25,351 nt of DNA from CAZPDM01 sp964585305 (GTDB lineage Bacteria > Planctomycetota > Uabimicrobiia > Uabimicrobiales > JABWCH01), in NCBI GenBank assembly GCA_964585305.1, contig CAZPDM010000064.1, positions 1-25,351 of the forward strand, given 5' to 3'. A program made the translations under genes and the position numbers. Below are positions 16,029 to 23,193 of this stretch, piece by piece. Position 1 is the stretch's first letter, and each line of letters opens with the position of its first letter. The notes under the pieces were generated by a model. It searched no databases and had not been told where the DNA came from. It saw nothing but the letters and a program-made list of their open reading frames with translations.

Positions 16029-17864
16029 ATGGGACAAGGCTATGATCGCCGATTGCAAAGGATGTTAATAAAAGTAAAAAAAATCAATATTGAACAAATA
16101 AAAATGCTTGAAGAACAAGCAAAAACAACAAACGATTCTTTTTTTAATGTAGTTATAAAAAAAGGACTTTTTAATCAAAAGGAACTTTTGAATTGGAGTG
16201 CTATAGAAAGCGATCTTCCTCCTATTGATTTATCTCGAGTTGTTCCTAAACCGGAAATATTTAAGCTCTTTGATAAAGCAACTGCTTTAAAATATATGGC
16301 TTTTCCTATTTCTAAGATCAACGATATTATTACTATTGCAACAACAGATCCTTGGGATCATGCTGTTCGAGAGAATTTAGAAATTTTGACAAGATGTCAT
16401 ATTTATCTTGTTGTTGCAGCAGAAGAAGATATTCGTACAGCTATTGAGCAAAAGTATCTTATTCCTGAAGCTCCTGCAAGTGCAGCTGCAGCAAGATTAG
16501 CAGATTCTAAAAAGAAAGTAGAAGTAGAAGAAAATCCTGAAGAAATTCAAAAGGCTTTACAGCAAGCTACTTCAATAAATTTTGATGAAATTGTTGTTGA
16601 TTCAATAGGTGAAAAAGCTGAATCTGAAGAAGAAGACAAACCTGGGACAGATGATCCAGAAGATCGTGGTGTTATTAAACTTGCTAATAGAATTATTATC
16701 GATGCTTATCAAAAAGGCGTGTCTGATATTCATATTGAACCATATCATGGTAGAGAAGATACAGTCATTCGTTTTCGTGCAGATGGTGATTGCTATATTT
16801 ATCAAACTGTACCAAATCAAATTAAACGCGCACTTATTTCTCGTTTAAAATTGATGGCGGGTTTGGATATTGCAGAAAGACGTTTACCCCAAGATGGTAA
16901 AATTGCATTTAAGAATTTTTATAAAAAATTAAATATTGAATTGCGTGTAGCAACAATTCCTACTGTTGGTGGAAATGAAGATGCTGTTTTACGTATTTTA
17001 GCTGCAAGTAAACCTATGCCTATCGAAAGTATGGGATTCTCTGAACGTAATTTACGAGAATTCAAAAAAATTGTTGCATTTCCTTATGGTTTAATTTTAG
17101 TAGTTGGTCCTACAGGTTCTGGAAAAACAACGACTTTGCACTCAGCTTTAGGTTTTATCAATACAGAAGATATGAAAATTTGGACAGCAGAAGATCCTGT
17201 TGAAATTACTCAAAAAGGCTTACGACAAGTACAGGTACAAGCAAAAATTGGTTATACATTTGCCCGTGCTATGCGTGCATTTTTGCGTGCCGATCCAGAT
17301 GTTATTATGGTTGGAGAAATGCGCGATCATGAAACTGCTGCAATGGGTGTTGAAGCGTCTTTAACAGGACATTTAGTTTTAAGTACTTTACATACGAATA
17401 GCGCGCCAGAAACTATTGTTCGTTTGATTGATATGGGACTTGATCCTTTTAATTTTGGTGATGCTTTGTTAGGTGTTTTAGCTCAACGTTTAACAAAAAG
17501 ACTTTGTGGGGATTGCAAACAGGAGCATGTTCTCACACAAGAAGAGTATGATGAACTTGGTGAAGACTTTGGCAAAGAATATTATGCAAAATATTGCCCT
17601 CCCTACAAAGAAGGCTTGATAATTAAACAACCTATCGGTTGTCCTAAATGCAATAAAAGTGGCTATCGAGGACGTATGGGTGTACACGAACTTTTATTAA
17701 ATAGCGATCATATTAAACAATTGATCCAAACTCGTGCTAAAGTAGATGAGCTACGTGAAGTTGCAGTCCAAGAAGGAATGACTACACTTAAACAAGATGG
17801 TATTTTGAAAGTCTTTTCAGGAATTACTGATCTTAAAATGGTTAGAGCTGTTTGTATTAAATAA
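16029..17864 (+). CDS. GspE/PilB-type secretion or type IV pilus assembly ATPase
   Basis: The 611-residue protein is a type II secretion/type IV pilus extension ATPase. An N-terminal helical, MshEN-like region (1-150) includes RRLQRMLIKVKKINIEQIKMLEEQ and LPPIDLSRVVPKPEIF. An acidic linker follows (about 165-215), then the catalytic core. Asp-box-like motifs are SDIHIEPYHGRED and RFRADGD, the Walker A is GPTGSGKTT (360-368, Lys366), and PDVIMVGEMRDHETA holds the Walker B. A His box is LSTLHTNSAPETIVRL. Four cysteines (C493, C496, C538, C541) form the zinc site typical of GspE/PilB rather than PilT. It powers pseudopilus or pilus subunit assembly at the inner membrane. The start is chosen at 16029 because AGGAG (16019-16023) lies 5 nt before it; an upstream in-frame start at 15978 has none. 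No other secretion gene is adjacent. Confidence 0.93.
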   Translation: MGQGYDRRLQRMLIKVKKINIEQIKMLEEQAKTTNDSFFNVVIKKGLFNQKELLNWSAIESDLPPIDLSRVVPKPEIFKLFDKATALKYMAFPISKINDIITIATTDPWDHAVRENLEILTRCHIYLVVAAEEDIRTAIEQKYLIPEAPASAAAARLADSKKKVEVEENPEEIQKALQQATSINFDEIVVDSIGEKAESEEEDKPGTDDPEDRGVIKLANRIIIDAYQKGVSDIHIEPYHGREDTVIRFRADGDCYIYQTVPNQIKRALISRLKLMAGLDIAERRLPQDGKIAFKNFYKKLNIELRVATIPTVGGNEDAVLRILAASKPMPIESMGFSERNLREFKKIVAFPYGLILVVGPTGSGKTTTLHSALGFINTEDMKIWTAEDPVEITQKGLRQVQVQAKIGYTFARAMRAFLRADPDVIMVGEMRDHETAAMGVEASLTGHLVLSTLHTNSAPETIVRLIDMGLDPFNFGDALLGVLAQRLTKRLCGDCKQEHVLTQEEYDELGEDFGKEYYAKYCPPYKEGLIIKQPIGCPKCNKSGYRGRMGVHELLLNSDHIKQLIQTRAKVDELREVAVQEGMTTLKQDGILKVFSGITDLKMVRAVCIK

Positions 17865-17881
17865 AATAGAGAAATTGAGTT

Positions 17882-17929
17882 CCGTACGCTACACATTTTT
17901 TTTTCTAAAGTTTTGCTGGTAGCGTGCGG
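17882..17929 (+). terminator. Hairpin downstream of the ATPase gene
   Basis: CCGTACGCTAC (17882-17892) pairs with GTAGCGTGCGG (17919-17929), with one G-U pair and a 26-nt T-rich loop. It starts 17 nt after the ATPase stop. No T-run follows the stem, so it is a probable but atypical terminator. Confidence 0.45.
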
Positions 17930-18005
17930 GATATTTATTATTAGAATAATTAAGTCTATATATATCATAATGTTATTAAAATAATAAAAAATATGAATTT
18001 TTTTC

Positions 18006-18033
18006 TTGACAAATTTCAAAAAAATGGTAAAAT
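18006..18033 (+). promoter_or_regulatory. tRNA operon promoter
   Basis: A perfect TTGACA (18006-18011) and TAAAAT (18028-18033) are separated by 16 nt, with an extended TGG just before the -10. The predicted start is about 18040, a few bases before tRNA-Cys at 18047. This is the closest match to consensus in the window. Confidence 0.75.
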
Positions 18034-18046
18034 AGCTTAAAATTTT

Positions 18047-18120
18047 GGTGGCATAGCCAAGAGGCTCAAGGCGACGGATTGCAAATCCGTTATTCTTCGG
18101 TTCAAATCCGAATGCCACCT
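18047..18120 (+). tRNA. tRNA-Cys (GCA)
   Basis: The acceptor stem GGTGGCA pairs with TGCCACC (18113-18119). The anticodon arm ACGGA-TTGCAAA-TCCGT gives anticodon GCA. The T-arm has TTCAAAT, and discriminator U73 is the usual Cys identity base. The CCA end is not encoded, so it must be added by a nucleotidyltransferase. Confidence 0.95.
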
Positions 18121-18144
18121 TGATGATGATTTGATATTTTTTCT

Positions 18145-18232
18145 GGGCGGGTGGCGGAATTGGTAGACGCACCGGACTTAAAATCCGGAGGTTATGTAAA
18201 TAACTGTATGGGTTCAAGTCCCATTCCGCCCA
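18145..18232 (+). tRNA. tRNA-Leu (UAA)
   Basis: The acceptor stem GGGCGGG pairs with TCCGCCC (one G-U). The anticodon arm CCGGA-CTTAAAA-TCCGG gives anticodon UAA. The long variable arm (GTTATGTAAATAAC) is typical of type II tRNA-Leu, and the discriminator is A. CCA is not encoded. It lies 24 nt after tRNA-Cys and before a shared terminator. Confidence 0.95.
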
Positions 18233-18240
18233 TAAAAATA

Positions 18241-18271
18241 AAAGGCAAAGTTGAAAAACTTTGCTTTTTTT
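18241..18271 (+). terminator. tRNA operon terminator
   Basis: GCAAAGTT (18245-18252) pairs with AACTTTGC (18257-18264) around a GAAA tetraloop, followed by seven T. It is a standard intrinsic terminator for the two-tRNA transcript. Confidence 0.85.
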
Positions 18272-18308
18272 ATTTTGTCAAAAAATTTTCTTTTAGGAGG
18301 ATTTTATT

Positions 18309-18788
18309 ATGGGAGAATCCAGAAAAGTTTTTCCTCCGAATGATTTAAATGCCCAAGATATTCAAAATGTTCCGGATTTAAAGACTGTTCCTCAGCACCC
18401 ACGATTAGAGCGTATAACAAAAATTATTCGTTGGATTCGGTATGGTCTTTTAATTGTTATAGTTTTATTATTAGCTTTTATTTATCAAAGATTTAGTTTA
18501 ATGCAATTGCCTGTTGCTGTGGGAGATTTTCCTGCTGGTTCCTATATTTTATTAGATTGGAAGATTCAACTTGGGCGGAAGTTAATTATAGGCGATTGGG
18601 TTTTCTATCAAAGTGTGGAAAAGCAACCATTAAAGATTGGCCAAGTTAAAGGGATGAGTGAAGACCAGCAATATATTTTTATTTTGCCTTTACGAGAAGA
18701 AGATATTTTAGTTCAGCCTATAGACAAAATTCGCGCACGAATGGTAATGGCTCTTTTTCAAACAACAGAAGCCGTTTTGCCGAAATAG
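18309..18788 (+). CDS. Small single-pass membrane protein, possibly S26-peptidase-like fold
   Basis: The 159-residue protein has a polar N-terminal tail (1-40), one transmembrane helix (about 46-62, GLLIVIVLLLAFIY) after a basic patch, and a beta-rich outer domain of about 95 residues. The outer part (VGDFPAGSYILLDW, GRKLIIGDWVFYQ, IGQVKGMSEDQQYIFILPL, IDKIRARMVMALF) loosely recalls the beta core of signal peptidase I, where G-D-x-V and a final I-x-G/A-R-x-V strand occur. The S-M-x-P nucleophile and the catalytic Lys are not evident, so it would be non-catalytic if related; this is a guess. The start is well set by AGGAGG (18295-18300). It may be read through from the tRNA unit or have its own promoter. 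Confidence 0.8.
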   Translation: MGESRKVFPPNDLNAQDIQNVPDLKTVPQHPRLERITKIIRWIRYGLLIVIVLLLAFIYQRFSLMQLPVAVGDFPAGSYILLDWKIQLGRKLIIGDWVFYQSVEKQPLKIGQVKGMSEDQQYIFILPLREEDILVQPIDKIRARMVMALFQTTEAVLPK

Positions 18789-18812
18789 CATAGTATAAAA
18801 AAAATATGCTAT
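18785..18812 (+). terminator. Hairpin overlapping the stop codon of the membrane protein gene
   Basis: ATAGCATA (18785-18792) pairs perfectly with TATGCTAT (18805-18812). The stop TAG sits in the left arm. A TGCATATATTTTTTT tail follows, so it may act as a weak terminator or attenuator before the kinase-like gene. Confidence 0.4.
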
Positions 18813-18853
18813 TGCATATATTTTTTTCTTAACTGTTTTTAGGGCTTGATATT

Positions 18854-19411
18854 ATGCGTCATAGCAAATATATTATTGGTATTACGGGTGAAAAGGGCAA
18901 AGGAAAAACCACCTTTGTCCATGTTTTGATCTATCTTTTAAGCATCAATGGGTATTCTGCTAGTGTAGTAAATTTTGCAGATTATATTAAACAGGTAGCT
19001 CGTGAGTGTTATGGGCGTGATATTGGTGCGATTCATGGGAAATTAAGTAAGTCCGATAGAGAGCTTTTGTGCAAGATTGGAGATGCTCTTCGTTCCATAG
19101 ATCCGCTTTGTTTGGTCAAAGTTACGGAAATAAAAATTCGCGAGCAAAATAGCGAATTTGTTATTGTTGGAGATGTTCGATTAGAACGTGAGGCAGAAAT
19201 GCTACGTAAGCATAATGGAATTATGGTACGCATGGAAAGCCATATTTTTGCTCGAAAAGAAGAATATTTAAAGAATCATCTTACAGAAACAGAAATGTCA
19301 AAAATTAAAACAGATTTTTTAGTAATGAATGAAGGAACCTTTGCAGATTTGTTGACAGAAGGAAAAAAAGTATTGAGTTATTTTTTTCCTAAAAAACGTT
19401 GGAAAAGTTAA
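18854..19411 (+). CDS. P-loop nucleotide kinase-like protein (dNMP kinase family)
   Basis: The 185-residue protein has a P-loop, GEKGKGKTT (12-20), after a short beta strand. It also has NFADYIKQVARECYG (40-54), which matches the substrate-side motif F-A-D-x-(L/I)-K of deoxynucleoside monophosphate kinases, and VIVGDVRLEREAEML (103-117), the family's D-x-R-x-x-x-E-A motif. The likely role is phosphorylation of a (d)NMP with ATP, as in phage and bacterial dNMP kinases. The substrate cannot be told from sequence. AGGG (18841-18844) lies 9 nt before the ATG. It may be co-transcribed with the preceding membrane protein, 65 nt away. Confidence 0.78.
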   Translation: MRHSKYIIGITGEKGKGKTTFVHVLIYLLSINGYSASVVNFADYIKQVARECYGRDIGAIHGKLSKSDRELLCKIGDALRSIDPLCLVKVTEIKIREQNSEFVIVGDVRLEREAEMLRKHNGIMVRMESHIFARKEEYLKNHLTETEMSKIKTDFLVMNEGTFADLLTEGKKVLSYFFPKKRWKS

Positions 19412-19495
19412 AGACAAATTTCTTTTAAAAATTTTTTCGTTGCGATTTGATTCAAGGTCTTCTATAATGCACAATAAGATTACTAAATGAATAGA

Positions 19496-19711
19496 CAAAA
19501 GTTTTTGGACTAAAAAATATGCCAACTATGTGTTTGAAATTCAATTGTGAGGAATTGAACCCACCGCTGCAAATTTTTTTTCATTAAAGCTTGCTATCTA
19601 TAAATGGCGGGTTAATTCCTATCATGCACATTCGTGCATGGACAAGTTTACTTAGCTAAATTTAGTACTGAGATAAGAATATATAATAAATTCTTAGTCC
19701 AAATACTTTTG
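19496..19711. repeat. 216-bp element with 18-bp inverted ends and internal hairpins (MITE or structured RNA)
   Basis: This fills most of the 349-base gene-free stretch 19412-19760. CAAAAGTTTTTGGACTAA (19496-19513) is the inverted complement of TTAGTCCAAATACTTTTG (19694-19711), with 17 of 18 matching. Inside, 19550-19565 pairs with 19606-19620 (14 pairs, one bulge, one mismatch). CATGCAC/GTGCATG (19623-19640) forms a perfect 7-bp hairpin. TAAGAAT (19674-19680) could pair with ATTCTTA (19690-19696), competing with the outer stem. There is no ORF and no obvious target-site duplication. It could be a miniature transposable element, a structured non-coding RNA, or the leader of the Ig-like protein gene. 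Confidence 0.6.
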
Positions 19712-19760
19712 ACGACTTACTTCCTGTATGCTAATTCTTCTGTTCAAGAAAGGATATACA

Positions 19761-21767
19761 ATGATTCGATGCTTATGTTGTTTTCTTATTTTATGGAGCT
19801 TAATTGCTGCAATACCATTACAAGCACAAGAAGATCGTAAAATTGTTACTGTTGATGTATTGCCAGACAAAGTAGATTTAAAACCTGGTCAAAGTTATCG
19901 TTTTATTGCACGTGCTTACAATCGTAGCTATACAGAAGTAACTCCATTTTCTGTAGAGTGGTCATGTACAGGCGGAGCAATCAATCAGGATGGAGTATAT
20001 ACCGCTGGAAATAATGATGGCGTAAATTGGGTTATGGCAACACATCGAGGAACAGGTGTTCAAGGATCTGCTGTTGTAGTAATCAAAGGTGGCAGTTCTT
20101 CAACGACTCAATTACCAAATATCAATCAAATTGTACGTTTGACAATTTATCCTAGCAATGCTACTTTAAATCCTGGGCAGACTATACGTTTTGAAGTACG
20201 GGGTTATAATACTTATGGCCAAGAAGTAAGAACAAATTTTGTTCCGAATTGGAGAGTTTCTGGCGGTTCAATTTCTCCAGACGGATATTACACTGCAGGC
20301 GCAGCCCCTGGTTCATATTTAGTAAGGGCGCAAGATATTAGTACCGGTGCTTTTATAGAAGCCGTTGTTAATATCGTGAGCTTACGCGGAATTCTTTCAA
20401 CAATACAGATATATCCTCGTGATGCTAAAATTGGCGCGTATAAGGAACAACGCTTTTTCGCAACAGGTTATGATGGAATGGGAAATACAGTTCCTGTTTC
20501 TCCATATTGGGAAGCTAGTGGTGGAAAAATTGATAATAATGGAATTTATATCGCCGGTGGAATTCCAGGAACATATTATGTAAAAGCCAGTACTCAAGGC
20601 GTTAGTACTACTACTAAAATCGTCATTGAAGATGCTGAAATTGCTCGTATTGAAATAAATCCTCAACAAGGATTTTTACGGCCACGTCAAGCTATAAAAT
20701 TTCAAATTACTGCTTTTGATCGTGTTGGTAATGTCGTTCATAACATCCTCCCTTTATGGAGTGCTAATGGCGGGATTATCCAGGCTGATGGAACATATAT
20801 TGCTGGAGATATTCCAGGTAAATATTCTGCAAATGTTACAGTAGGACGTATTACTTCAACTATTCCTATTGAAATTGTCCATGATATAAATAGACCAACT
20901 TCTATTGAAATTGTTCCAAACAATGTTTTCGTTTCGCCTAAAAAAATAATAAAATTTGCTGTAAAAGCCTATAACCAAAAAGGAATAGAAGTTCGCCCAT
21001 CTCTTATAACTTGGACTGCGCGTGGAGGAATTATTGAGCCTAACGGAACATACCAAGCTGGTCCAGTTTTAGGCAAATATTTAGTTGAAGCCAATATGGG
21101 AGATCTTTCTGCAAAAGCATGGGTAACAATTACTCATGGATCAGTTGCTAAACTTGTTTTAACTCCTGATGAAATTAGTTTATATCCTGGGCAGAAGAAC
21201 CAGTTTTTTGCTTCAGCTTATGATGCTGATGGAAATAAAGTTCCCTGCGCTCTCACTTGGTCAGCGGAAGGTGGAGATATTTCGAAAGATGGAATTTATA
21301 CTGCCGGCAATCAACCCGGAGAATTTATTCTTCAAATTACAACTGAAAACAATATTAAAGCTAAAGCCAAAATCAATGTTATCAATGTAGAGCCACAACA
21401 ACCACCACAACCTCCAGAGCCAGATTCTCCCTATTCTTATAACGAAAATGTTTCTACTTCTATTACTAGTGATACTTTAGATTCTAAATTTTTCCAAATT
21501 ATTCTTTGGAGAACTTGGGCGGAAAGTGATGAAAAAGGTCGCTTACAAATTCAAGCCCGTATGATATCTCCTCGTGGTCATAGAATACAAATTGTTCTTG
21601 AAAAGAATGATGGCACAGATTACCCAATTTCAGAAAATATCTTGAAGAGAGGCCAAGCCTTTGAATGTACAGGAGAATATTCTCGTTATAGTGTACAAGC
21701 TATCAAGATAATACTTTGGGATAAGCACAATCGCAGAATCTACCAATTCCGACGTGAAGCAAATTAA
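19761..21767 (+). CDS. Secreted protein with six Ig-like (bacterial Ig/invasin-type) repeats
   Basis: The 668-residue protein starts with a clear Sec signal peptide (MIRCLCCFLILWSLIAAIPLQA, cleavage likely after the A of LQA). Six repeats of about 80 residues begin near 28, 124, 212, 294, 379 and 462. Each has the pattern I-x-P...PGQ..F.A.AYD..GN.V.....W...GG.I...G.Y.AG...G.Y.V.A, as in bacterial Ig-like domains. A Pro-rich linker (VEPQQPPQPPEPDSP) leads to a C-terminal domain of about 105 residues (565-668) that I do not recognise. It is probably an extracellular or surface adhesive or structural protein. The start at 19761 is chosen because AAAGGA lies 6 nt upstream and the signal peptide begins there; an in-frame ATG at 19728 is less good. 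TTGACG (19709-19714) could be a -35 overlapping the inverted-repeat element. Confidence 0.85.
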   Translation: MIRCLCCFLILWSLIAAIPLQAQEDRKIVTVDVLPDKVDLKPGQSYRFIARAYNRSYTEVTPFSVEWSCTGGAINQDGVYTAGNNDGVNWVMATHRGTGVQGSAVVVIKGGSSSTTQLPNINQIVRLTIYPSNATLNPGQTIRFEVRGYNTYGQEVRTNFVPNWRVSGGSISPDGYYTAGAAPGSYLVRAQDISTGAFIEAVVNIVSLRGILSTIQIYPRDAKIGAYKEQRFFATGYDGMGNTVPVSPYWEASGGKIDNNGIYIAGGIPGTYYVKASTQGVSTTTKIVIEDAEIARIEINPQQGFLRPRQAIKFQITAFDRVGNVVHNILPLWSANGGIIQADGTYIAGDIPGKYSANVTVGRITSTIPIEIVHDINRPTSIEIVPNNVFVSPKKIIKFAVKAYNQKGIEVRPSLITWTARGGIIEPNGTYQAGPVLGKYLVEANMGDLSAKAWVTITHGSVAKLVLTPDEISLYPGQKNQFFASAYDADGNKVPCALTWSAEGGDISKDGIYTAGNQPGEFILQITTENNIKAKAKINVINVEPQQPPQPPEPDSPYSYNENVSTSITSDTLDSKFFQIILWRTWAESDEKGRLQIQARMISPRGHRIQIVLEKNDGTDYPISENILKRGQAFECTGEYSRYSVQAIKIILWDKHNRRIYQFRREAN

Positions 21768-21793
21768 ACGTTAAGATTTTTATAAAAATTACG

Positions 21794-21851
21794 AAAAAAC
21801 CAAGAAACTCCGAATTTAAAATAAAATTGTGGATGCTTTCTTGGTTTTTTT
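21794..21851 (+). terminator. Intrinsic terminator
   Basis: AAAAAACCAAGAAA (21794-21807) is perfectly complementary to TTTCTTGGTTTTTT (21837-21850), with a 29-nt loop, ending in a T-run. It follows the Ig-repeat gene by 27 nt. Confidence 0.7.
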
Positions 21852-21852
21852 C

Positions 21853-21881
21853 TTGCAAGAAAAAGAAAAAATAGTTATGAT
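21853..21881 (+). promoter_or_regulatory. Candidate promoter of the four-gene operon
   Basis: TTGCAA (21853-21858) and TATGAT (21876-21881) are spaced by 17 nt, directly after the preceding terminator and 34 nt before the ATG at 21915. The same -35 hexamer, TTGCAA, occurs in the glpK candidate promoter. Confidence 0.45.
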
Positions 21882-21914
21882 TTGAGAAATCTTTTTTGAA
21901 AAAAAGGAGGCCTT

Positions 21915-22724
21915 ATGGAAAGAATCTTGTTCAATAGTGAAAAACATCACCTTGGAACAATTAGCGAAAAAATTATATCATTTAAAGATCAACCAACAGA
22001 TGGATTAAAAAGTATGTTAGATGCATTGGTCATAAATACAGAAAATGATCGTGCGTATAATGGTGTTGTTGATGTTTATGAAGGTTATTTGACAGCAAAT
22101 AATATTAAAAGAGAAGTTTTAGCTTTTATGGAGCAAAATCAAGTTGTTGATTTTGAATCTTATAAAAAATTCATAGAAAGCCAAGGAAAAATTAAACGTC
22201 GTGGTCATTATCTGAATTTAGAATTTAGTGATAAAAGTATTTTTACTTTAAGAATGATCGAAGATCCCAAGATGTTTGTTCATATACACCCAGGACGTTA
22301 TTCTCCTAATACTTTTAGAGTAAAAGCTAATACTTTAAAAACAGCAATCGTTACAGAATTTTTAGCACTTTCTCGGCAACAATCTCCTTATAATTTAGAT
22401 TTAGTTAATGAAGCCCGTCGTATATTAGAATTATCTCCTGTGGATGAAAAGATTTCATCCATTTATGAAACAGTAGAAAAAATAAATAACTATGTAGCAA
22501 GACTTCAAAATTTACCTGCTATACCACGTCCAAATTCAACAAATCCAGCTCATTGGACACAATGGCTACAAAAATGTTTGCAATGGCTAGGTAAGCCCAA
22601 AAAAGTTTCTAAAAGTAGCGCGACTGTAGCAACAGTTAAAGCCCCGGCTCTTTTAAATAACGATTTAGAAGAGGATAAATCGATTTCCTCAGATAAAATA
22701 GCAGATAGCAAGGAAGATGTATAA
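21915..22724 (+). CDS. Unrecognised protein, first gene of a four-gene operon
   Basis: I do not recognise this 269-residue protein. It has no signal peptide or transmembrane segment. Residues 1-110 are mixed alpha/beta, with a possible helix pair (DGLKSMLDALVINTENDRAY). A basic, beta-rich stretch follows (IKRRGHYLNLEFSDKSIFTLRMIED), then VHIHPGRYSPNTFRVKANTLKTAI with two His residues. The C-terminus (from about 210) is a Pro- and Lys/Ser-rich tail. A predicted helix, EKISSIYETVEKINNYVARLQNL, could be a coiled coil. AGGAGG (21905-21910) lies 4 nt before the ATG. The stop is 2 nt before the TTG start of the Nudix gene, implying translational coupling and a shared function with it. Confidence 0.85.
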   Translation: MERILFNSEKHHLGTISEKIISFKDQPTDGLKSMLDALVINTENDRAYNGVVDVYEGYLTANNIKREVLAFMEQNQVVDFESYKKFIESQGKIKRRGHYLNLEFSDKSIFTLRMIEDPKMFVHIHPGRYSPNTFRVKANTLKTAIVTEFLALSRQQSPYNLDLVNEARRILELSPVDEKISSIYETVEKINNYVARLQNLPAIPRPNSTNPAHWTQWLQKCLQWLGKPKKVSKSSATVATVKAPALLNNDLEEDKSISSDKIADSKEDV

Positions 22725-22726
22725 CT

Positions 22727-23188
22727 TTGTTACTTACTTTATGTTTTATTTTTAAAAATGATCAAATCTTGCTGGGATTTAAAAAACGTGGATTTGGGGC
22801 AAGTTTATGGAATGGATTTGGCGGCAAAGTTCATCCACAAGAAACTATTGAAGAGGCTTGTTTACGTGAGTTAAAAGAAGAATCTAATCTTGATGCTATT
22901 TCTCTTTTTAAATGTGCTATTCTAGATTTTTGGTTTGAAGAAAAAACAGAAATTTTACAAGTCCATGTTTTTCGTGCGGATAAATTCCTTGGAGATCCTG
23001 TAGAATCTGAAGAAATGCGTCCGCAGTGGTTTGAATTAGATAAAATTCCTTTTAATGATATGTGGCCAGACGATCGTTATTGGATTCCCTTAATCATTCA
23101 AGGAAAAAAAGTGTATGGACAATTTTACTTTCGAGGAATGAATTTGCTACGCTACCATATTTCGGAGGATGCAGATATTTCTGCATAA
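22727..23188 (+). CDS. MTH1/NUDT1-like Nudix hydrolase (oxidised purine NTP diphosphatase)
   Basis: The 153-residue protein carries the Nudix box (G33-x5-E39-x7-R47-E-L-x-E51-E52-x-N54-L55), with Asn where the consensus has the last Gly. Over its whole length it resembles eukaryotic MTH1: KKRGFGASLWNGFGGKV, VHVF, PVESEEMRP, WFELDKIPF, DMWPDDRYWIPL. Asn29 and the WPDD acids (Asp115, Asp116) correspond to the MTH1 residues that bind 8-oxo-dGTP and 2-OH-dATP. The likely reaction is hydrolysis of oxidised purine nucleoside triphosphates to the monophosphate, cleaning the nucleotide pool. The start is a TTG at 22727, 2 nt after the previous stop, with AAGGAAG about 10 nt upstream; no in-frame ATG precedes the Nudix box. 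The PurD-like gene begins 5 nt after its stop. Confidence 0.9.
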   Translation: MLLTLCFIFKNDQILLGFKKRGFGASLWNGFGGKVHPQETIEEACLRELKEESNLDAISLFKCAILDFWFEEKTEILQVHVFRADKFLGDPVESEEMRPQWFELDKIPFNDMWPDDRYWIPLIIQGKKVYGQFYFRGMNLLRYHISEDADISA

Positions 23189-23193
23189 ATGAA

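Noticed and set aside
17708..18217. 169-codon minus-strand frame across the end of the ATPase gene and both tRNAs
   Set aside because: It overlaps two certain tRNA genes and a conserved coding end, and has no recognisable domain.
18151..18348. 65-codon plus-strand frame beginning inside tRNA-Leu
   Set aside because: It reads through the tRNA and its terminator; a translated tRNA-Leu sequence is a common false gene.
19496..19711. Known RNA classes (tmRNA, 6S, SRP RNA) for the inverted-repeat element
   Set aside because: The complementary strand has a T-loop-like GGTTCAATTCC and self-pairing ends, but no acceptor/CCA or other diagnostic features of these RNAs fit.
23062..23193. N-terminal extension of the PurD-like frame into the Nudix gene
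   Set aside because: The 44 extra residues have no PurD similarity and overlap the conserved MTH1-like C-terminus; GTG at 23194 fits better.
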